A program made the translations under genes and the position numbers. A stretch of DNA of 64,000 nucleotides from JBCAXA01 sp038749025 (GTDB taxonomy: Bacteria; Pseudomonadota; Gammaproteobacteria; Steroidobacterales; Woeseiaceae), in the NCBI GenBank assembly GCA_038749025.1, contig JBCDIL010000009.1, forward strand, positions 62,001 to 126,000. The letters run 5' to 3'. This document shows, piece by piece, positions 16,104-25,394 of the stretch. A model generated the notes under the pieces. The model was given only the letters and a program-made list of their open reading frames with translations. It was not told the origin of the DNA and did no database searches. How positions within the stretch are numbered: the stretch's first letter is position 1; each line of letters starts with the position of its first letter.

Positions 16104-17458
16104 GTACCGGCACGCTCAGCCGCGTTGCGCTTCTGACCGATGGCCGCTTACACGGTGCCGATGCCGAGTGGCATAAGGTCTCGACAGACACGCGCACGCT
16201 GCAAGCTGGCGAGTTGTTCATCGCGCTCAATGGTCCGACCTATCGCGGTGCCGACTTTGCGAGTAATGCGTTCGCTAAAAAGGCGAGTGGTGCGGTTGTC
16301 GACGGGCCAGTCGATGTGCCGCTGCCGCACGTTATCGTTCACGATACCAAGCATGCACTCGGCATCATCGCGACCGATTGGCGCGAGCGCTATTCGGGTC
16401 CGGTCATTGGTGTGACAGGGTCTAACGGTAAGACGACAGTTAAGCAGCTGATCGGTGCCTTGCTTGGCCCCGACGCCTACGCCACGCCTGGAAACTTTAA
16501 TAACGACATCGGTGTGCCGTTGTCGTTGCTCGGCTTAGATCACTCTCATTCGGCTGCCGTTATCGAGATGGGGGCAAACGCACAAGGCGAGATTGCTTAC
16601 CTCACGTCGCTGGTCCGGCCGGATGTTGGTCTCATTACCAACGCGGGACCTGCGCATCTCGAGGGTTTTGGGTCAATCGATGGTGTGGCTGCCGGGAAAG
16701 GCGAGGTGTTCTACGCGCTCGGCGCCGACAAGACCGCGGTGATCAATAGGGACGATGTCTACTACGAGCAATGGTGCGAAATGGCTGCACCGGCCCGCAT
16801 CGTATCGTTCGGTTTGCGCGAAGATGCCGATTTTCGCGCCTCGCAGATGCAACTGGCTGTTGACCGTTGTGAGTTTGTTTTGCATGGCCCGGATTTCACG
16901 GCCGCCGTGAACCTGCCGCTGGCCGGCGGCCACAACGTCGTTAACGCCTGTGCGGCGGCAGCGTCGGTCTGGGCCGCCGGCATAGCACCCGAGGTCTTGG
17001 TCAGCCGTTTTGCTGACGTTGTTGCGGCGCCCTCACGGTTGCGCCAGGTGACGACCCGCGGCGGCAACCTGTTGATCGACGATAGCTACAACGCGAATCC
17101 GTCGTCGGTGCGCGCCGCAGCGGGTTACGCGCTGGCACTGGACGGCGAGGTTTGGATGGCGCTTGGCGATATGGGTGAACTCGGCTCGAACGCGGAGCAA
17201 CTGCATCACGAGTTGGGTCAGGTACTCGCCGAGCTTGGTGTCAGTCGCTTGCTGGCGACCGGTGAGCTGATGGCGCACTGCGTTCGCGGCTTCGGCGCAA
17301 ATGCCGCTTGGTTTGACGATCACGCTGCAATGATTCGCCACCTCGACGCCACATTACCGACCGACGCGGTACTTATCGTGAAAGGCTCCCGGTCAGCGCG
17401 TATGGAAACCGTTGTCGCTGCGCTGACGACCGATGTCGCGGAGTGTCACGATGCTTAA
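16100..17458 (+). CDS. murF: UDP-MurNAc-tripeptide:D-alanyl-D-alanine ligase
   Basis: MurF adds D-Ala-D-Ala to complete the UDP-MurNAc pentapeptide. The 452-residue product has the N-terminal substrate domain (STDTRTLQAGELFIALNG), ATP-binding TGSNGKTTVKQ, the EMGANAQGEIAYL segment, TNAGPAHLEGFGS, and the C-terminal DDSYNANPSSVRAA motif. It starts at an ATG overlapping the murE stop by 4 nt, and its own stop overlaps mraY by 8 nt. Its D-Ala-D-Ala substrate is made by Ddl, encoded further down the same cluster. Confidence 0.97.
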   Translation: MSTGTLSRVALLTDGRLHGADAEWHKVSTDTRTLQAGELFIALNGPTYRGADFASNAFAKKASGAVVDGPVDVPLPHVIVHDTKHALGIIATDWRERYSGPVIGVTGSNGKTTVKQLIGALLGPDAYATPGNFNNDIGVPLSLLGLDHSHSAAVIEMGANAQGEIAYLTSLVRPDVGLITNAGPAHLEGFGSIDGVAAGKGEVFYALGADKTAVINRDDVYYEQWCEMAAPARIVSFGLREDADFRASQMQLAVDRCEFVLHGPDFTAAVNLPLAGGHNVVNACAAAASVWAAGIAPEVLVSRFADVVAAPSRLRQVTTRGGNLLIDDSYNANPSSVRAAAGYALALDGEVWMALGDMGELGSNAEQLHHELGQVLAELGVSRLLATGELMAHCVRGFGANAAWFDDHAAMIRHLDATLPTDAVLIVKGSRSARMETVVAALTTDVAECHDA

Positions 17459-18533
17459 GTTCCTTGCCGAATACCTCACCCAGTTCGAGTCCGGATTTAA
17501 CGTATTCGGGTATTTAACCATGCGCGCCATCCTCGGCGCGTTGACGGCCTTGATTATCAGCTTTGTGGTTGGACCGGCAATGATCAACCGCCTAACCGTT
17601 CGGCAGATCGGACAGACGGTACGCAGCGACGGACCTGAGTCACACTTATCGAAGTCCGGTACGCCGACTATGGGCGGCGCCTTGATACTCATCGCTATCG
17701 CGACCAGCACGCTATTGTGGGCTGATCTCAGCAACCGATTTGTTTGGGTCGTGTTGCTGGTTACGGCCGGCTTTGGCGTTATCGGCTTCGTCGACGATTA
17801 CAAAAAACTAATGCTCAAAGACCCCATCGGTCTAGCCCCTCGCTTTAAGTTCTTCTGGCAATCCTTGGTCGCACTGATCGCGGCCACGGTGCTTTACAGC
17901 AGCGCCGCCTCCGATGTGGAGACGGCGCTGCTGATTCCTTATTTGAAAGATGTCGCGATACCGCTTGGCATCGGTCAGATCGTGCTGACGTATCTCGTCA
18001 TTGTAGGTACCAGTAACGCCGTCAACCTGACCGACGGTCTCGACGGGCTTGCGATCATGCCCAGTGTTTTGGTCGGTGGCGCGTTAGGTGTATTTGCCTA
18101 CGTGACGGGGAACGTTAACTTTTCCGACTACCTCGGCATTCCGTACGTTGCTGGCACTGGGGAGATACTGGTGTTCTGCGCCGGACTCGCGGGTGCCGGG
18201 TTAGGCTTCTTGTGGTTCAACACCTACCCGGCCCAGGTGTTTATGGGCGATGTGGGCGCGCTCGCCCTCGGCGCAGCCATCGGTACCGTTGCGGTGGTCG
18301 TCCGCCAGGAACTCGTGTTGATGATCATGGGCGGAGTCTTTGTCATCGAAACCGTCTCGGTCATTATCCAGGTGGCGTCGTTCAAGCTCACAGGTAAGCG
18401 CGTCTTTCGCATGGCGCCGCTTCATCATCATTACGAGCTGAAGGGGTGGGCGGAGCCGAAGGTTATCGTCCGGTTCTGGATTATCACCGTCATCTTGGTG
18501 CTGATCGGTTTAGCGAGCTTGAAGATCCGATGA
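17451..18533 (+). CDS. mraY: Phospho-MurNAc-pentapeptide transferase
   Basis: MraY transfers phospho-MurNAc-pentapeptide to undecaprenyl phosphate, forming lipid I at the inner membrane. The ATG at 17451 (MLKFLAEYL) is the usual start and overlaps murF by 8 nt; a GTG/ATG extension at 17433 is unlikely. The 360-residue polytopic protein has the conserved cytoplasmic loops: SKSGTPTMGG, FVDDYKK (Mg2+-binding Asp pair), NLTDGLDGLA and FMGDVGALALG, and ends in the APLHHHYELKGW block. The loop residue after MGDVG is Ala where Ser is common. Confidence 0.97.
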   Translation: MLKFLAEYLTQFESGFNVFGYLTMRAILGALTALIISFVVGPAMINRLTVRQIGQTVRSDGPESHLSKSGTPTMGGALILIAIATSTLLWADLSNRFVWVVLLVTAGFGVIGFVDDYKKLMLKDPIGLAPRFKFFWQSLVALIAATVLYSSAASDVETALLIPYLKDVAIPLGIGQIVLTYLVIVGTSNAVNLTDGLDGLAIMPSVLVGGALGVFAYVTGNVNFSDYLGIPYVAGTGEILVFCAGLAGAGLGFLWFNTYPAQVFMGDVGALALGAAIGTVAVVVRQELVLMIMGGVFVIETVSVIIQVASFKLTGKRVFRMAPLHHHYELKGWAEPKVIVRFWIITVILVLIGLASLKIR

Positions 18534-19864
18534 CCCCGGCAACCGACATGGCGATCGATTCAGCGGTGACCGATCTCGTGCTCGGTCTCGGGGTGACCGG
18601 CCGATCGCTAGCCAGCTACCTTGCTCAAGACGGCTGTCAGTTACGCCTCGCCGACGAGCGTCGCGATCTCGATGTCGACACGGCTCTTGTTGCCGAGCAT
18701 GAGGTTCGTCTCGGACCGTTCGATGAAGCCTTACTGGATGGAATCCGCACCGTTTATGTGTCACCTGGCGTCCGACCGGACGAACCGATTCTCGTCGATG
18801 CTGAGCAACGCGGTATTGCGATCCGTAGCGATATCGACTTGTTTGTCAGAGCGAATCAACGGCCGCTCCTCGCAGTAACCGGAACCAACGGCAAGTCGAC
18901 AGTCGTATCGATGACCGCTGAATTGCTCATGGCCGGTGGTGTCGGTGCGGTTGCAGGCGGCAATCTCGGTACGCCAGTCCTTGAGCTGTTAGCACATCAC
19001 GCCGACGTGATTGTCCTTGAGCTCTCCAGCTTTCAATTGGCGCGCACAGAGCACTTACCCGCCACTGCCGCCGTCGTGCTCAACATCAGTGATGATCACC
19101 TGGACTGGCATGGGACGGCCAGTGCCTACCGTGCGGCGAAGCGGCGCGTACTGAGCGGGGCAGGTCGAATCGTTGTCAATCGCGAGCAACCGGAAGTCCT
19201 TCCCGATGTGGAGTCGATCAGTTTCGGTCTCGACGCACCTAGCGCGGGTCACTACGGTGTAAGTTGCGACGACAGCGGTGAGCGGTGGCTAGCGCGTGGC
19301 GCGGACTGCTGGCTCCCAATTTCGGCGCTCAACTCGCAACGCGACCACGATGTTCTAAACGCGCTCGCGGCGTTAGCACTGATCGACAGTTTCGAGGTGC
19401 AACGCGAACCAATGCTGGCAGCGTTGGCGGCGTTTCGTCCACTGGCGCATCGTGCCGAGACGGTTGCGGTGCAAGACGACGTGCGCTTTGTTGATGATTC
19501 AAAAGCGACGAACGTGGGTGCTGCGCTCGCGAGTCTCAGGTCGCAGACCAGCCCTTGCGTCTGGATCGTAGGCGGCGACGCCAAAGGTGCCGATCTTTCG
19601 CCACTGGTAAGCGCCGCTCGCCAGCATGTTCGCGTCGCGATTGTCATTGGCCAAGCAAGCACACAACTCACGGCGCTGCTAAGTCCGGTGACACAGGTTA
19701 TTCAGGCCGAATCGATGATCGGCGCGGTCGCCCGTGCGAAGACTGAGGCACAAGCGGGCGATACCGTTCTGTTGGCACCGGCTTGCGCAAGTCAAGACAT
19801 GTTCGTGGACTACCGCGACCGGGGTCGACAGTTCGCAGCGGCCGTCCAAGGAGCAGCAGAGTGA
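18530..19864 (+). CDS. murD: UDP-MurNAc-L-alanine:D-glutamate ligase
   Basis: MurD adds D-glutamate to UDP-MurNAc-L-Ala. I start it at the ATG at 18530, which overlaps the mraY stop as ATGA; a start at 18446 would lie inside mraY. The 444-residue product has a Rossmann-like N-domain (LVLGLGVTGRSLA), P-loop TGTNGKST, central NISDDHLDWHGT, and C-terminal VDDSKATNVGAA and APACASQDMFVDYRDRG motifs. The stop overlaps the ftsW GTG start. Confidence 0.96.
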   Translation: MTPATDMAIDSAVTDLVLGLGVTGRSLASYLAQDGCQLRLADERRDLDVDTALVAEHEVRLGPFDEALLDGIRTVYVSPGVRPDEPILVDAEQRGIAIRSDIDLFVRANQRPLLAVTGTNGKSTVVSMTAELLMAGGVGAVAGGNLGTPVLELLAHHADVIVLELSSFQLARTEHLPATAAVVLNISDDHLDWHGTASAYRAAKRRVLSGAGRIVVNREQPEVLPDVESISFGLDAPSAGHYGVSCDDSGERWLARGADCWLPISALNSQRDHDVLNALAALALIDSFEVQREPMLAALAAFRPLAHRAETVAVQDDVRFVDDSKATNVGAALASLRSQTSPCVWIVGGDAKGADLSPLVSAARQHVRVAIVIGQASTQLTALLSPVTQVIQAESMIGAVARAKTEAQAGDTVLLAPACASQDMFVDYRDRGRQFAAAVQGAAE

Positions 19865-21048
19865 CGGGCGCAGCGAGAACCGTGCAACTGCCATTCGTGT
19901 TACCCGCACGGCCGCACCTTGACCCGGTCATCGTCGCGCTGGTCTTAACACTGCTATTGGGTGGCTTGGTCATTCTGGCATCGGCATCAATGACCGTGGC
20001 TGAAGCCGAATTCAACAATCCGTTCCACTATGTCGAGCGACAGTTGTTTGCGATCACGTTGGGATTGGTGGGCGCCGCCTTCATGCTGTTGGTGCCGATC
20101 GATGTGTGGCAACGCTTGAGCGGACCCCTCGTGTTGGCCGCATTGGTTGCTCTAGCCTTAGTACTCGTTCCCGGCGTGGGGCTATCCGAAAAGGGCGCTA
20201 CGCGCTGGGTTTCGATCGCCGGTTTTACGGTGCAGGTCTCTGACCCGGCACGTCTTGCATTGATCTTGTATGTCGCCGGTTACTTGGTCCGGCAAGCGGA
20301 GGATGTCAACGAGCGCTTCGCTGGCTTCCTGAAACCGATGTTGGTAATCAGTGTGGCGGCAGCGCTACTACTGGCTGAGCCCGATTTCGGTGCCGCAACC
20401 GTGTTAGTGGCGACATCGTTGGCAATGCTTTTTATCGGCGGTGCGCGGCTACGCGATTTCTTGCTATTCGCATTGCTGGCCCTGGGTGCATTGGCGGCGT
20501 TGGCAGTTACCTCTCCGTATCGACTGGCGCGCCTCACCGGTTTTCTGAAGCCGTGGGACGATCCGTTCAATAGCGGCTTTCAGTTGACGCAGTCTCTTAT
20601 CGCAATCGGCCGTGGCGAGTGGTTCGGCGTCGGTCTCGGCGCTAGTGTGCAGAAACTGTTCTACTTACCGGAAGCACACACCGACTTCGTCTTTGCCGTC
20701 TTTGCTGAGGAATTCGGCTTGGTCGGTTCGCTCGCGATGATCGCTTTGTTCCTTGCCTTGGTCTTGCGCGTTTTTGTGTTGTCGCGCCGCGCAGCGGCCG
20801 CTGACCAATGGTTCGCCGCCTACGTCGCGCTTGGCCTCGGTGTTTGGCTCGGCTTACAGAGTGCCATCAATCTGGGCGTCAACATGGGCATGCTGCCGAC
20901 CAAGGGATTGACACTGCCGCTGATCAGCTACGGCCGGTCAAGCTTGATCATGACGCTCGTGTCGGTCGGCTTGCTACTGCGTATACACCACGAGTTGTTC
21001 CAACCAGCCACGCTTGCCAAGAGCCGCAGTAAGGAGCGTCGTCGATGA
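19861..21048 (+). CDS. ftsW: Septal peptidoglycan polymerase FtsW (SEDS family)
   Basis: FtsW polymerises lipid II glycan strands at the septum as partner of FtsI. I chose the GTG at 19861, which overlaps the murD stop as GTGA; the longer frame from 19783 lies inside murD. The 395-residue product has about ten membrane helices and the SEDS signatures: KGATRWVSIAGFTVQVSDPARLALI, LLAEPDFGAATV, the PEAHTDFVFAVFAEEFGLVG loop with the catalytic-region Asp, and NLGVNMGMLPTKGLTLPLISYGRSSL. It overlaps murG by 4 nt. Confidence 0.96.
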   Translation: MTGAARTVQLPFVLPARPHLDPVIVALVLTLLLGGLVILASASMTVAEAEFNNPFHYVERQLFAITLGLVGAAFMLLVPIDVWQRLSGPLVLAALVALALVLVPGVGLSEKGATRWVSIAGFTVQVSDPARLALILYVAGYLVRQAEDVNERFAGFLKPMLVISVAAALLLAEPDFGAATVLVATSLAMLFIGGARLRDFLLFALLALGALAALAVTSPYRLARLTGFLKPWDDPFNSGFQLTQSLIAIGRGEWFGVGLGASVQKLFYLPEAHTDFVFAVFAEEFGLVGSLAMIALFLALVLRVFVLSRRAAAADQWFAAYVALGLGVWLGLQSAINLGVNMGMLPTKGLTLPLISYGRSSLIMTLVSVGLLLRIHHELFQPATLAKSRSKERRR

Positions 21049-22133
21049 GTCCGCGCTCTGTCATGATTATGGCCGGCGGCACCGGTGGTCATGTTTATCC
21101 AGCACTCGCGGTAGCGACGGCGCTGCAAGCCGCGTCATGTCCCGTGTTTTGGTTGGGAACGCGCAGCGGTGTTGAATCACGGGTCGTTCCGGACGCCGGG
21201 ATCGACATCGAATGGCTCGATATCCAAGGGCTTCGTGGGAAGGGCGCCGCGGGTTGGCTTGCTGCGCCGTGGCGGGTCTCAAGCGCTGTTGCTGCGGCAT
21301 GGGGCGTCATTCGCCGCCGTGATCCCGCGGTCGTGCTGGGCATGGGCGGATTCGCTAGCGGTCCCGGCGGACTCGCTGCGTGGCTCGCGCGCCGGCCTCT
21401 TGTTATCCACGAGCAAAACGCAATCTCCGGCCTTACCAATCGTCTTCTGGCTCGTTTTGCCCGGGTTGTGCTTGCCGCCTTCCCGGGCAGCTTTTCTTCG
21501 CGTACGCGAGCCGTCGTCGTTGGTAACCCTGTTCGCACCGAAATCACTCGCTTAGCGGAACCGGCCACACGCGCTGCGGACCGCAACGGACCCCTGCGCG
21601 TCTTGGTGCTTGGCGGGAGTCTCGGTGCTCACAGTTTGAATGAACATGTTCCGGCTGGACTCGGTATGTTGGCGTTGACAACGGATCTTGAGGTCCGTCA
21701 CCAGACCGGCCGCGGCAGTATCGACGACGTCGCGGCGGCGTATCGCAATGCTGACGTTACCGCGCGCGTCGACCCGTACATTAAGGACATGGCCGCCGCC
21801 TACGCGTGGGCAGACTTCGCGGTCTGTCGCGGTGGCGCGTTGACGCTCGCCGAGCTCACCGCGGCTGGACTACCAGCGATCGTCGTGCCGTTTCCACACG
21901 CTGTCGATGACCACCAACGGGCCAATGCCGCTGCGTTTGTCGATAGTGGCGCAGGTCTGATTCTCGATGACAACAGCCTCAGTGCGTCGAGCCTGTTCGA
22001 AGTAACAAGCCGTCTTGGACTTGAGCGTGACTTGTTGTTGAGTCGTGCGGCTGCTGCGCGGCGATTGGCCTATCCCGATGCAACCGCGCGCATTGCCCAG
22101 GCCTGTCTTGATGCTGCCGAGGGGCCGGCATGA
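21045..22133 (+). CDS. murG: UDP-GlcNAc:undecaprenyl-PP-MurNAc-pentapeptide GlcNAc transferase
   Basis: MurG converts lipid I to lipid II on the cytoplasmic face of the membrane (GT28, GT-B fold). The 362-residue product has the glycine-rich loop MAGGTGGHVYPALAVA, VLGMGGFASGPGG, IHEQNAISGLTNR, VVGNPVR, a second GGSLGAHSLNE loop, and the UDP-GlcNAc-binding VCRGGALTLAELTAAGLPAIVVPFPHAVDDHQ. It overlaps ftsW and murC by ATGA. The start at 21045 gives the standard N-terminus. Confidence 0.97.
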   Translation: MSPRSVMIMAGGTGGHVYPALAVATALQAASCPVFWLGTRSGVESRVVPDAGIDIEWLDIQGLRGKGAAGWLAAPWRVSSAVAAAWGVIRRRDPAVVLGMGGFASGPGGLAAWLARRPLVIHEQNAISGLTNRLLARFARVVLAAFPGSFSSRTRAVVVGNPVRTEITRLAEPATRAADRNGPLRVLVLGGSLGAHSLNEHVPAGLGMLALTTDLEVRHQTGRGSIDDVAAAYRNADVTARVDPYIKDMAAAYAWADFAVCRGGALTLAELTAAGLPAIVVPFPHAVDDHQRANAAAFVDSGAGLILDDNSLSASSLFEVTSRLGLERDLLLSRAAAARRLAYPDATARIAQACLDAAEGPA

Positions 22134-23554
22134 TCGACAGAATGCGACACATTAATCGCGTCCACTTTATTGGCATCGGTGGTGTTGGCATGGGCGGTAT
22201 CGCCGAGGTTCTATTAAACGTCGGCTATCGCGTGCAAGGGTCGGATCTAGCGGACAACAAGATCACACGTCGGCTAAGGTCACTCGGTGCCGATATCCGT
22301 ATTGGTCACAATGCGGATAACGTTCGCGATGCAGACGTCGTTGTCGTCTCAAGTGCCGTTCGTGCCGATAATGTCGAATTACTTGCCGCTGGAGAACAGC
22401 GCTGCCCAGTCGTACCTCGTGCGGAGATGCTGGGTGAGCTTATGCGCTTTAGTCGTGACTCGATCGCCGTTGCGGGTACACACGGAAAGACGACAACAAC
22501 ATCGTTGGTCGCCAGTATTCTTGCTGAGGCTGGTCTCGATCCGACATTTGTTATCGGTGGGCGTTTAAAGAGTGCAGACACCAACGCGCGTCTCGGTACC
22601 GGCGATTACTTGGTCGCCGAAGCGGATGAGTCCGACGCATCGTTCATGCATCTGCAGCCGGTGCGTGCGATCGTCACGAATATCGACGCCGATCATCTCG
22701 AGAACTATGACAACGACGTCGCAAAACTCGAACAGAGTTTCATCGAGTTTCTGCACAATCTGCCGTTCTATGGTTTGGCCGTACTCTGCGCCGATGATCC
22801 GGGAATTCAGCGTATCGCCGCCGATGTTAAGCGGGCACAGTTAACGTACGGTATCGATAATCCAGCCGATATCACCGCGACCCGTATTCGCTACGACCGC
22901 GCCGGCAGTCACTTCGATGTTATCCGCAGCGGCGCCGAACCGTTAACTGTGCGTCTCAATTTACCCGGCCGACACAACGTCTTGAACACACTGGCCGCTA
23001 TCGGTATCGCGACGGATCTCGACATTGGCGACAATGCGATCGTCAGTGCACTGGCCAGCTTTGCTGGCATTGATCGACGATTCCAAATCTACGGTGAATT
23101 CAGCGCCGATCGTCGCCGCTTCATGCTAGTGGATGACTACGGACACCATCCGACCGAATTGGCCGCTACGCTCGCAGCCGCCCGCAGTGGCTGGCTGGAA
23201 CGGCGTCTCGTTTTGATTTTCCAACCCCATCGGTTTACCCGTACGCGCGATCATCTCGATGCGTTTGCGAAGGTGTTGGCAGACGTCGATGCGTTGATTT
23301 TACTCGACGTCTACCCGGCCGGTGAGGAAGCCATCGCCGGCGCGGATTCGCCGGCGTTGGCACGCGCAATACGCTCGCGCGGTCGCGTTGAACCGGTGCT
23401 GGCCGCGGACCCTGACGAAATTACCGCACTGCTTGACGGTTTATTGGTCGACGGCGATTTGGTGCTGACCATGGGGGCGGGCAGCATCGGCACCTTGGCG
23501 CCGGCACTCGCTGAGCATTTCGCGCCGGTTACAGTGCGCGAGGTTTCGTCATGA
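22130..23554 (+). CDS. murC: UDP-N-acetylmuramate:L-alanine ligase
   Basis: MurC adds the first residue, L-Ala, to UDP-MurNAc. The 474-residue product begins with RVHFIGIGGVGMGGIAEVL, carries P-loop VAGTHGKTTT, EADESDASFMHLQP, TNIDADHLENYDND, the RHNVLNTLAAIG central segment and the C-terminal DDYGHHPTE and FQPHRFTRTRD blocks. It overlaps murG and murB by ATGA. Upstream in-frame codons MIDRM precede the conserved start and are kept because the ATG coincides with the murG stop. Confidence 0.97.
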   Translation: MIDRMRHINRVHFIGIGGVGMGGIAEVLLNVGYRVQGSDLADNKITRRLRSLGADIRIGHNADNVRDADVVVVSSAVRADNVELLAAGEQRCPVVPRAEMLGELMRFSRDSIAVAGTHGKTTTTSLVASILAEAGLDPTFVIGGRLKSADTNARLGTGDYLVAEADESDASFMHLQPVRAIVTNIDADHLENYDNDVAKLEQSFIEFLHNLPFYGLAVLCADDPGIQRIAADVKRAQLTYGIDNPADITATRIRYDRAGSHFDVIRSGAEPLTVRLNLPGRHNVLNTLAAIGIATDLDIGDNAIVSALASFAGIDRRFQIYGEFSADRRRFMLVDDYGHHPTELAATLAAARSGWLERRLVLIFQPHRFTRTRDHLDAFAKVLADVDALILLDVYPAGEEAIAGADSPALARAIRSRGRVEPVLAADPDEITALLDGLLVDGDLVLTMGAGSIGTLAPALAEHFAPVTVREVSS

Positions 23555-24444
23555 GTAGGTTGGGCGAACTGACCGCATTGACCGGTCTTGCATTCGATGA
23601 GCCGATGGCGCGACACACGTCGTGGCGAGTCGGTGGACCGGCCGATGTCTACTTCCGTCCTGAAAATATCGCGGATTTACGCCGCTTCTTGCAAGCGATC
23701 GAGCGCGGAACGCCGCTGCATTGGGTTGGCCTTGGCAGCAATTTACTGGTACGCGACGGCGGCGTTCGTGGCGCCGTCATTAACACACAGCGCGTCTTCA
23801 ATCGATTGGAGCACGAAGCGCCCTACCGTGTGCACGCCGGTGCCGGTATCGCTTGCACCCAGCTTGCCCGTCGAGTCAGTGCCTGGGGACTTGGTCCGGC
23901 TGCGTTCTTCGCAGGCATCCCCGGTACCGTCGGCGGCGCGTTGACGATGAATGCTGGCGCGTTTGGCGGCGAGACCTGGGATCACGTTGAATTCGTCACT
24001 GTTATCGATCGAGACGGACAGCTCAACAAGCGGCTGCCCGCTGACTTCAGTGTGGCCTATCGCGACGTCCATGGCCCAGCCGATGAATGGTTTACCGAGG
24101 CGTGCTTCGGCTTCTCAGCGGCGGCACCAAACGACGCCGAGGAGATGCGCGAGTTACTCGCTCGGCGTAAGGCCTCACAACCGCTCGGTTTGCCGAGTTG
24201 CGGCTCCGTGTTCCGCAATCCCGCTGGCGATCACGCCGCGCGATTGATCGAGGCGGCCGGTTTGAAAGGGGAGCGCCTCGGTGGCGCTGTCGTTTCGCCT
24301 AAACACGCCAACTTTATTATTAATGCGGGCGATGCCAGCGCAGCGGACATCGAATCGTTGATCGAAACGGTGCGCTCAACCGTTGCTGATCGGCACGGCG
24401 TCGAGTTGCAGCACGAAGTCCGGATAATCGGAGAAGCGGCTTGA
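23551..24444 (+). CDS. murB: UDP-N-acetylenolpyruvoylglucosamine reductase
   Basis: MurB is an FAD enzyme that uses NADPH to reduce the MurA product to UDP-MurNAc, linking the murA fragment at the window start to this cluster. The 297-residue size and SCGSVFRNPAG motif (active-site Ser region) point to the shorter, type II-like form rather than the E. coli long form. Other motifs: RHTSWRVGGPADVYFRPE, GLGSNLLVRDGG, AGAGIACTQLAR, FFAGIPGTVGGALTMNAGAFGGE, and SPKHANFIINAGDA. It overlaps murC and ddl. Confidence 0.96.
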   Translation: MSRLGELTALTGLAFDEPMARHTSWRVGGPADVYFRPENIADLRRFLQAIERGTPLHWVGLGSNLLVRDGGVRGAVINTQRVFNRLEHEAPYRVHAGAGIACTQLARRVSAWGLGPAAFFAGIPGTVGGALTMNAGAFGGETWDHVEFVTVIDRDGQLNKRLPADFSVAYRDVHGPADEWFTEACFGFSAAAPNDAEEMRELLARRKASQPLGLPSCGSVFRNPAGDHAARLIEAAGLKGERLGGAVVSPKHANFIINAGDASAADIESLIETVRSTVADRHGVELQHEVRIIGEAA

Positions 24445-25394
24445 ACGGGTTGCGACGATTCCAGCGCATTGCCGTGGCCGGCGGCGGAACGTCGGCTGAA
24501 CGTACGGTGTCGTTGAACTCTCAGGCGGCGGTTGTTCGCGCGTTGGCCAGTCGCGACTACGACGTTGTCGCCTTCGACCCGGCCGAACAGCCGATGAATT
24601 GGCTGACCGAGCAGTCGATCGATTGTGTTTTTAACGTCCTGCACGGACCCGGTGGTGAGGACGGCCAATTGCAAGGCGCGCTTGATACGGTCGGTATCGC
24701 CTATACCGGTTGCGGTGTGCGCGGCTCGGCATTGGCCATGGACAAAGTCGTTAGCAAATTGCTGTTCCGTCATCACGGACTGCCAACACCGGAATGGCAC
24801 GATTTGGCAGGCGATGCAGATTGGCCGAATGATCCGGGGCTCGGTTGGCCTTTGTTCGTGAAGCCAGCTAGTCAAGGGTCGAGTGTCGGAATGAACCGGG
24901 TCGATGAGCCGGCCGATTTGGCAGCCGCCATCACCGCCGCACGCGCGATCGAGTCGCGCGTCATGATCGAGCGCTGCTTGCCAGGGCCGGAGTTCACTGT
25001 GTCAGTGCTAGGTCGTCGCGTACTCCCATCGATTCGAATCGAGACGCCAAACCGTTTCTATGACTACGACGCCAAATACGAGGCGACAACGACCGAGTAC
25101 ATCTGTCCAGCGTTGAGTGGTCAAGCAGAGCGGACCCTCGGTGACTTAGCCTTGGCCGCCTTTGACGCGCTCGGTTGCGACGGTTGGGGGCGCGTCGACT
25201 TTATGACGGACAGCGACGGTCAGCCGTCGATTATCGAGGTGAACACCGTTCCGGGTATGACCGACCATTCGTTGGTGCCGATGGCTGGCGCGGCCGTCGG
25301 TTTGGATTTTCCGTCGCTCTGTGAAGCCATTCTCGACACCGTACCGCGTCAGCGTCAGACAGCGCCGGTGATGGAGGGGACCTATGGCCGCTAA
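24441..25394 (+). CDS. ddl: D-alanine:D-alanine ligase
   Basis: Ddl joins two D-alanines with ATP for use by MurF. The 317-residue ATP-grasp protein starts at a TTG (24441) that overlaps the murB stop, with GGAGAAG as ribosome-binding site, and gives the expected RIAVAGGGTSAERTVSLNS. Further motifs are VFNVLHGPGGEDGQLQG, GCGVRGSALAMDK, FVKPASQGSSVGMNRV, and EVNTVPGMTDHSLVPMAG near the C-terminus (metal ligands). It overlaps ftsQ by 11 nt. The TTG may lower its translation relative to neighbours. Confidence 0.96.
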   Translation: MNGLRRFQRIAVAGGGTSAERTVSLNSQAAVVRALASRDYDVVAFDPAEQPMNWLTEQSIDCVFNVLHGPGGEDGQLQGALDTVGIAYTGCGVRGSALAMDKVVSKLLFRHHGLPTPEWHDLAGDADWPNDPGLGWPLFVKPASQGSSVGMNRVDEPADLAAAITAARAIESRVMIERCLPGPEFTVSVLGRRVLPSIRIETPNRFYDYDAKYEATTTEYICPALSGQAERTLGDLALAAFDALGCDGWGRVDFMTDSDGQPSIIEVNTVPGMTDHSLVPMAGAAVGLDFPSLCEAILDTVPRQRQTAPVMEGTYGR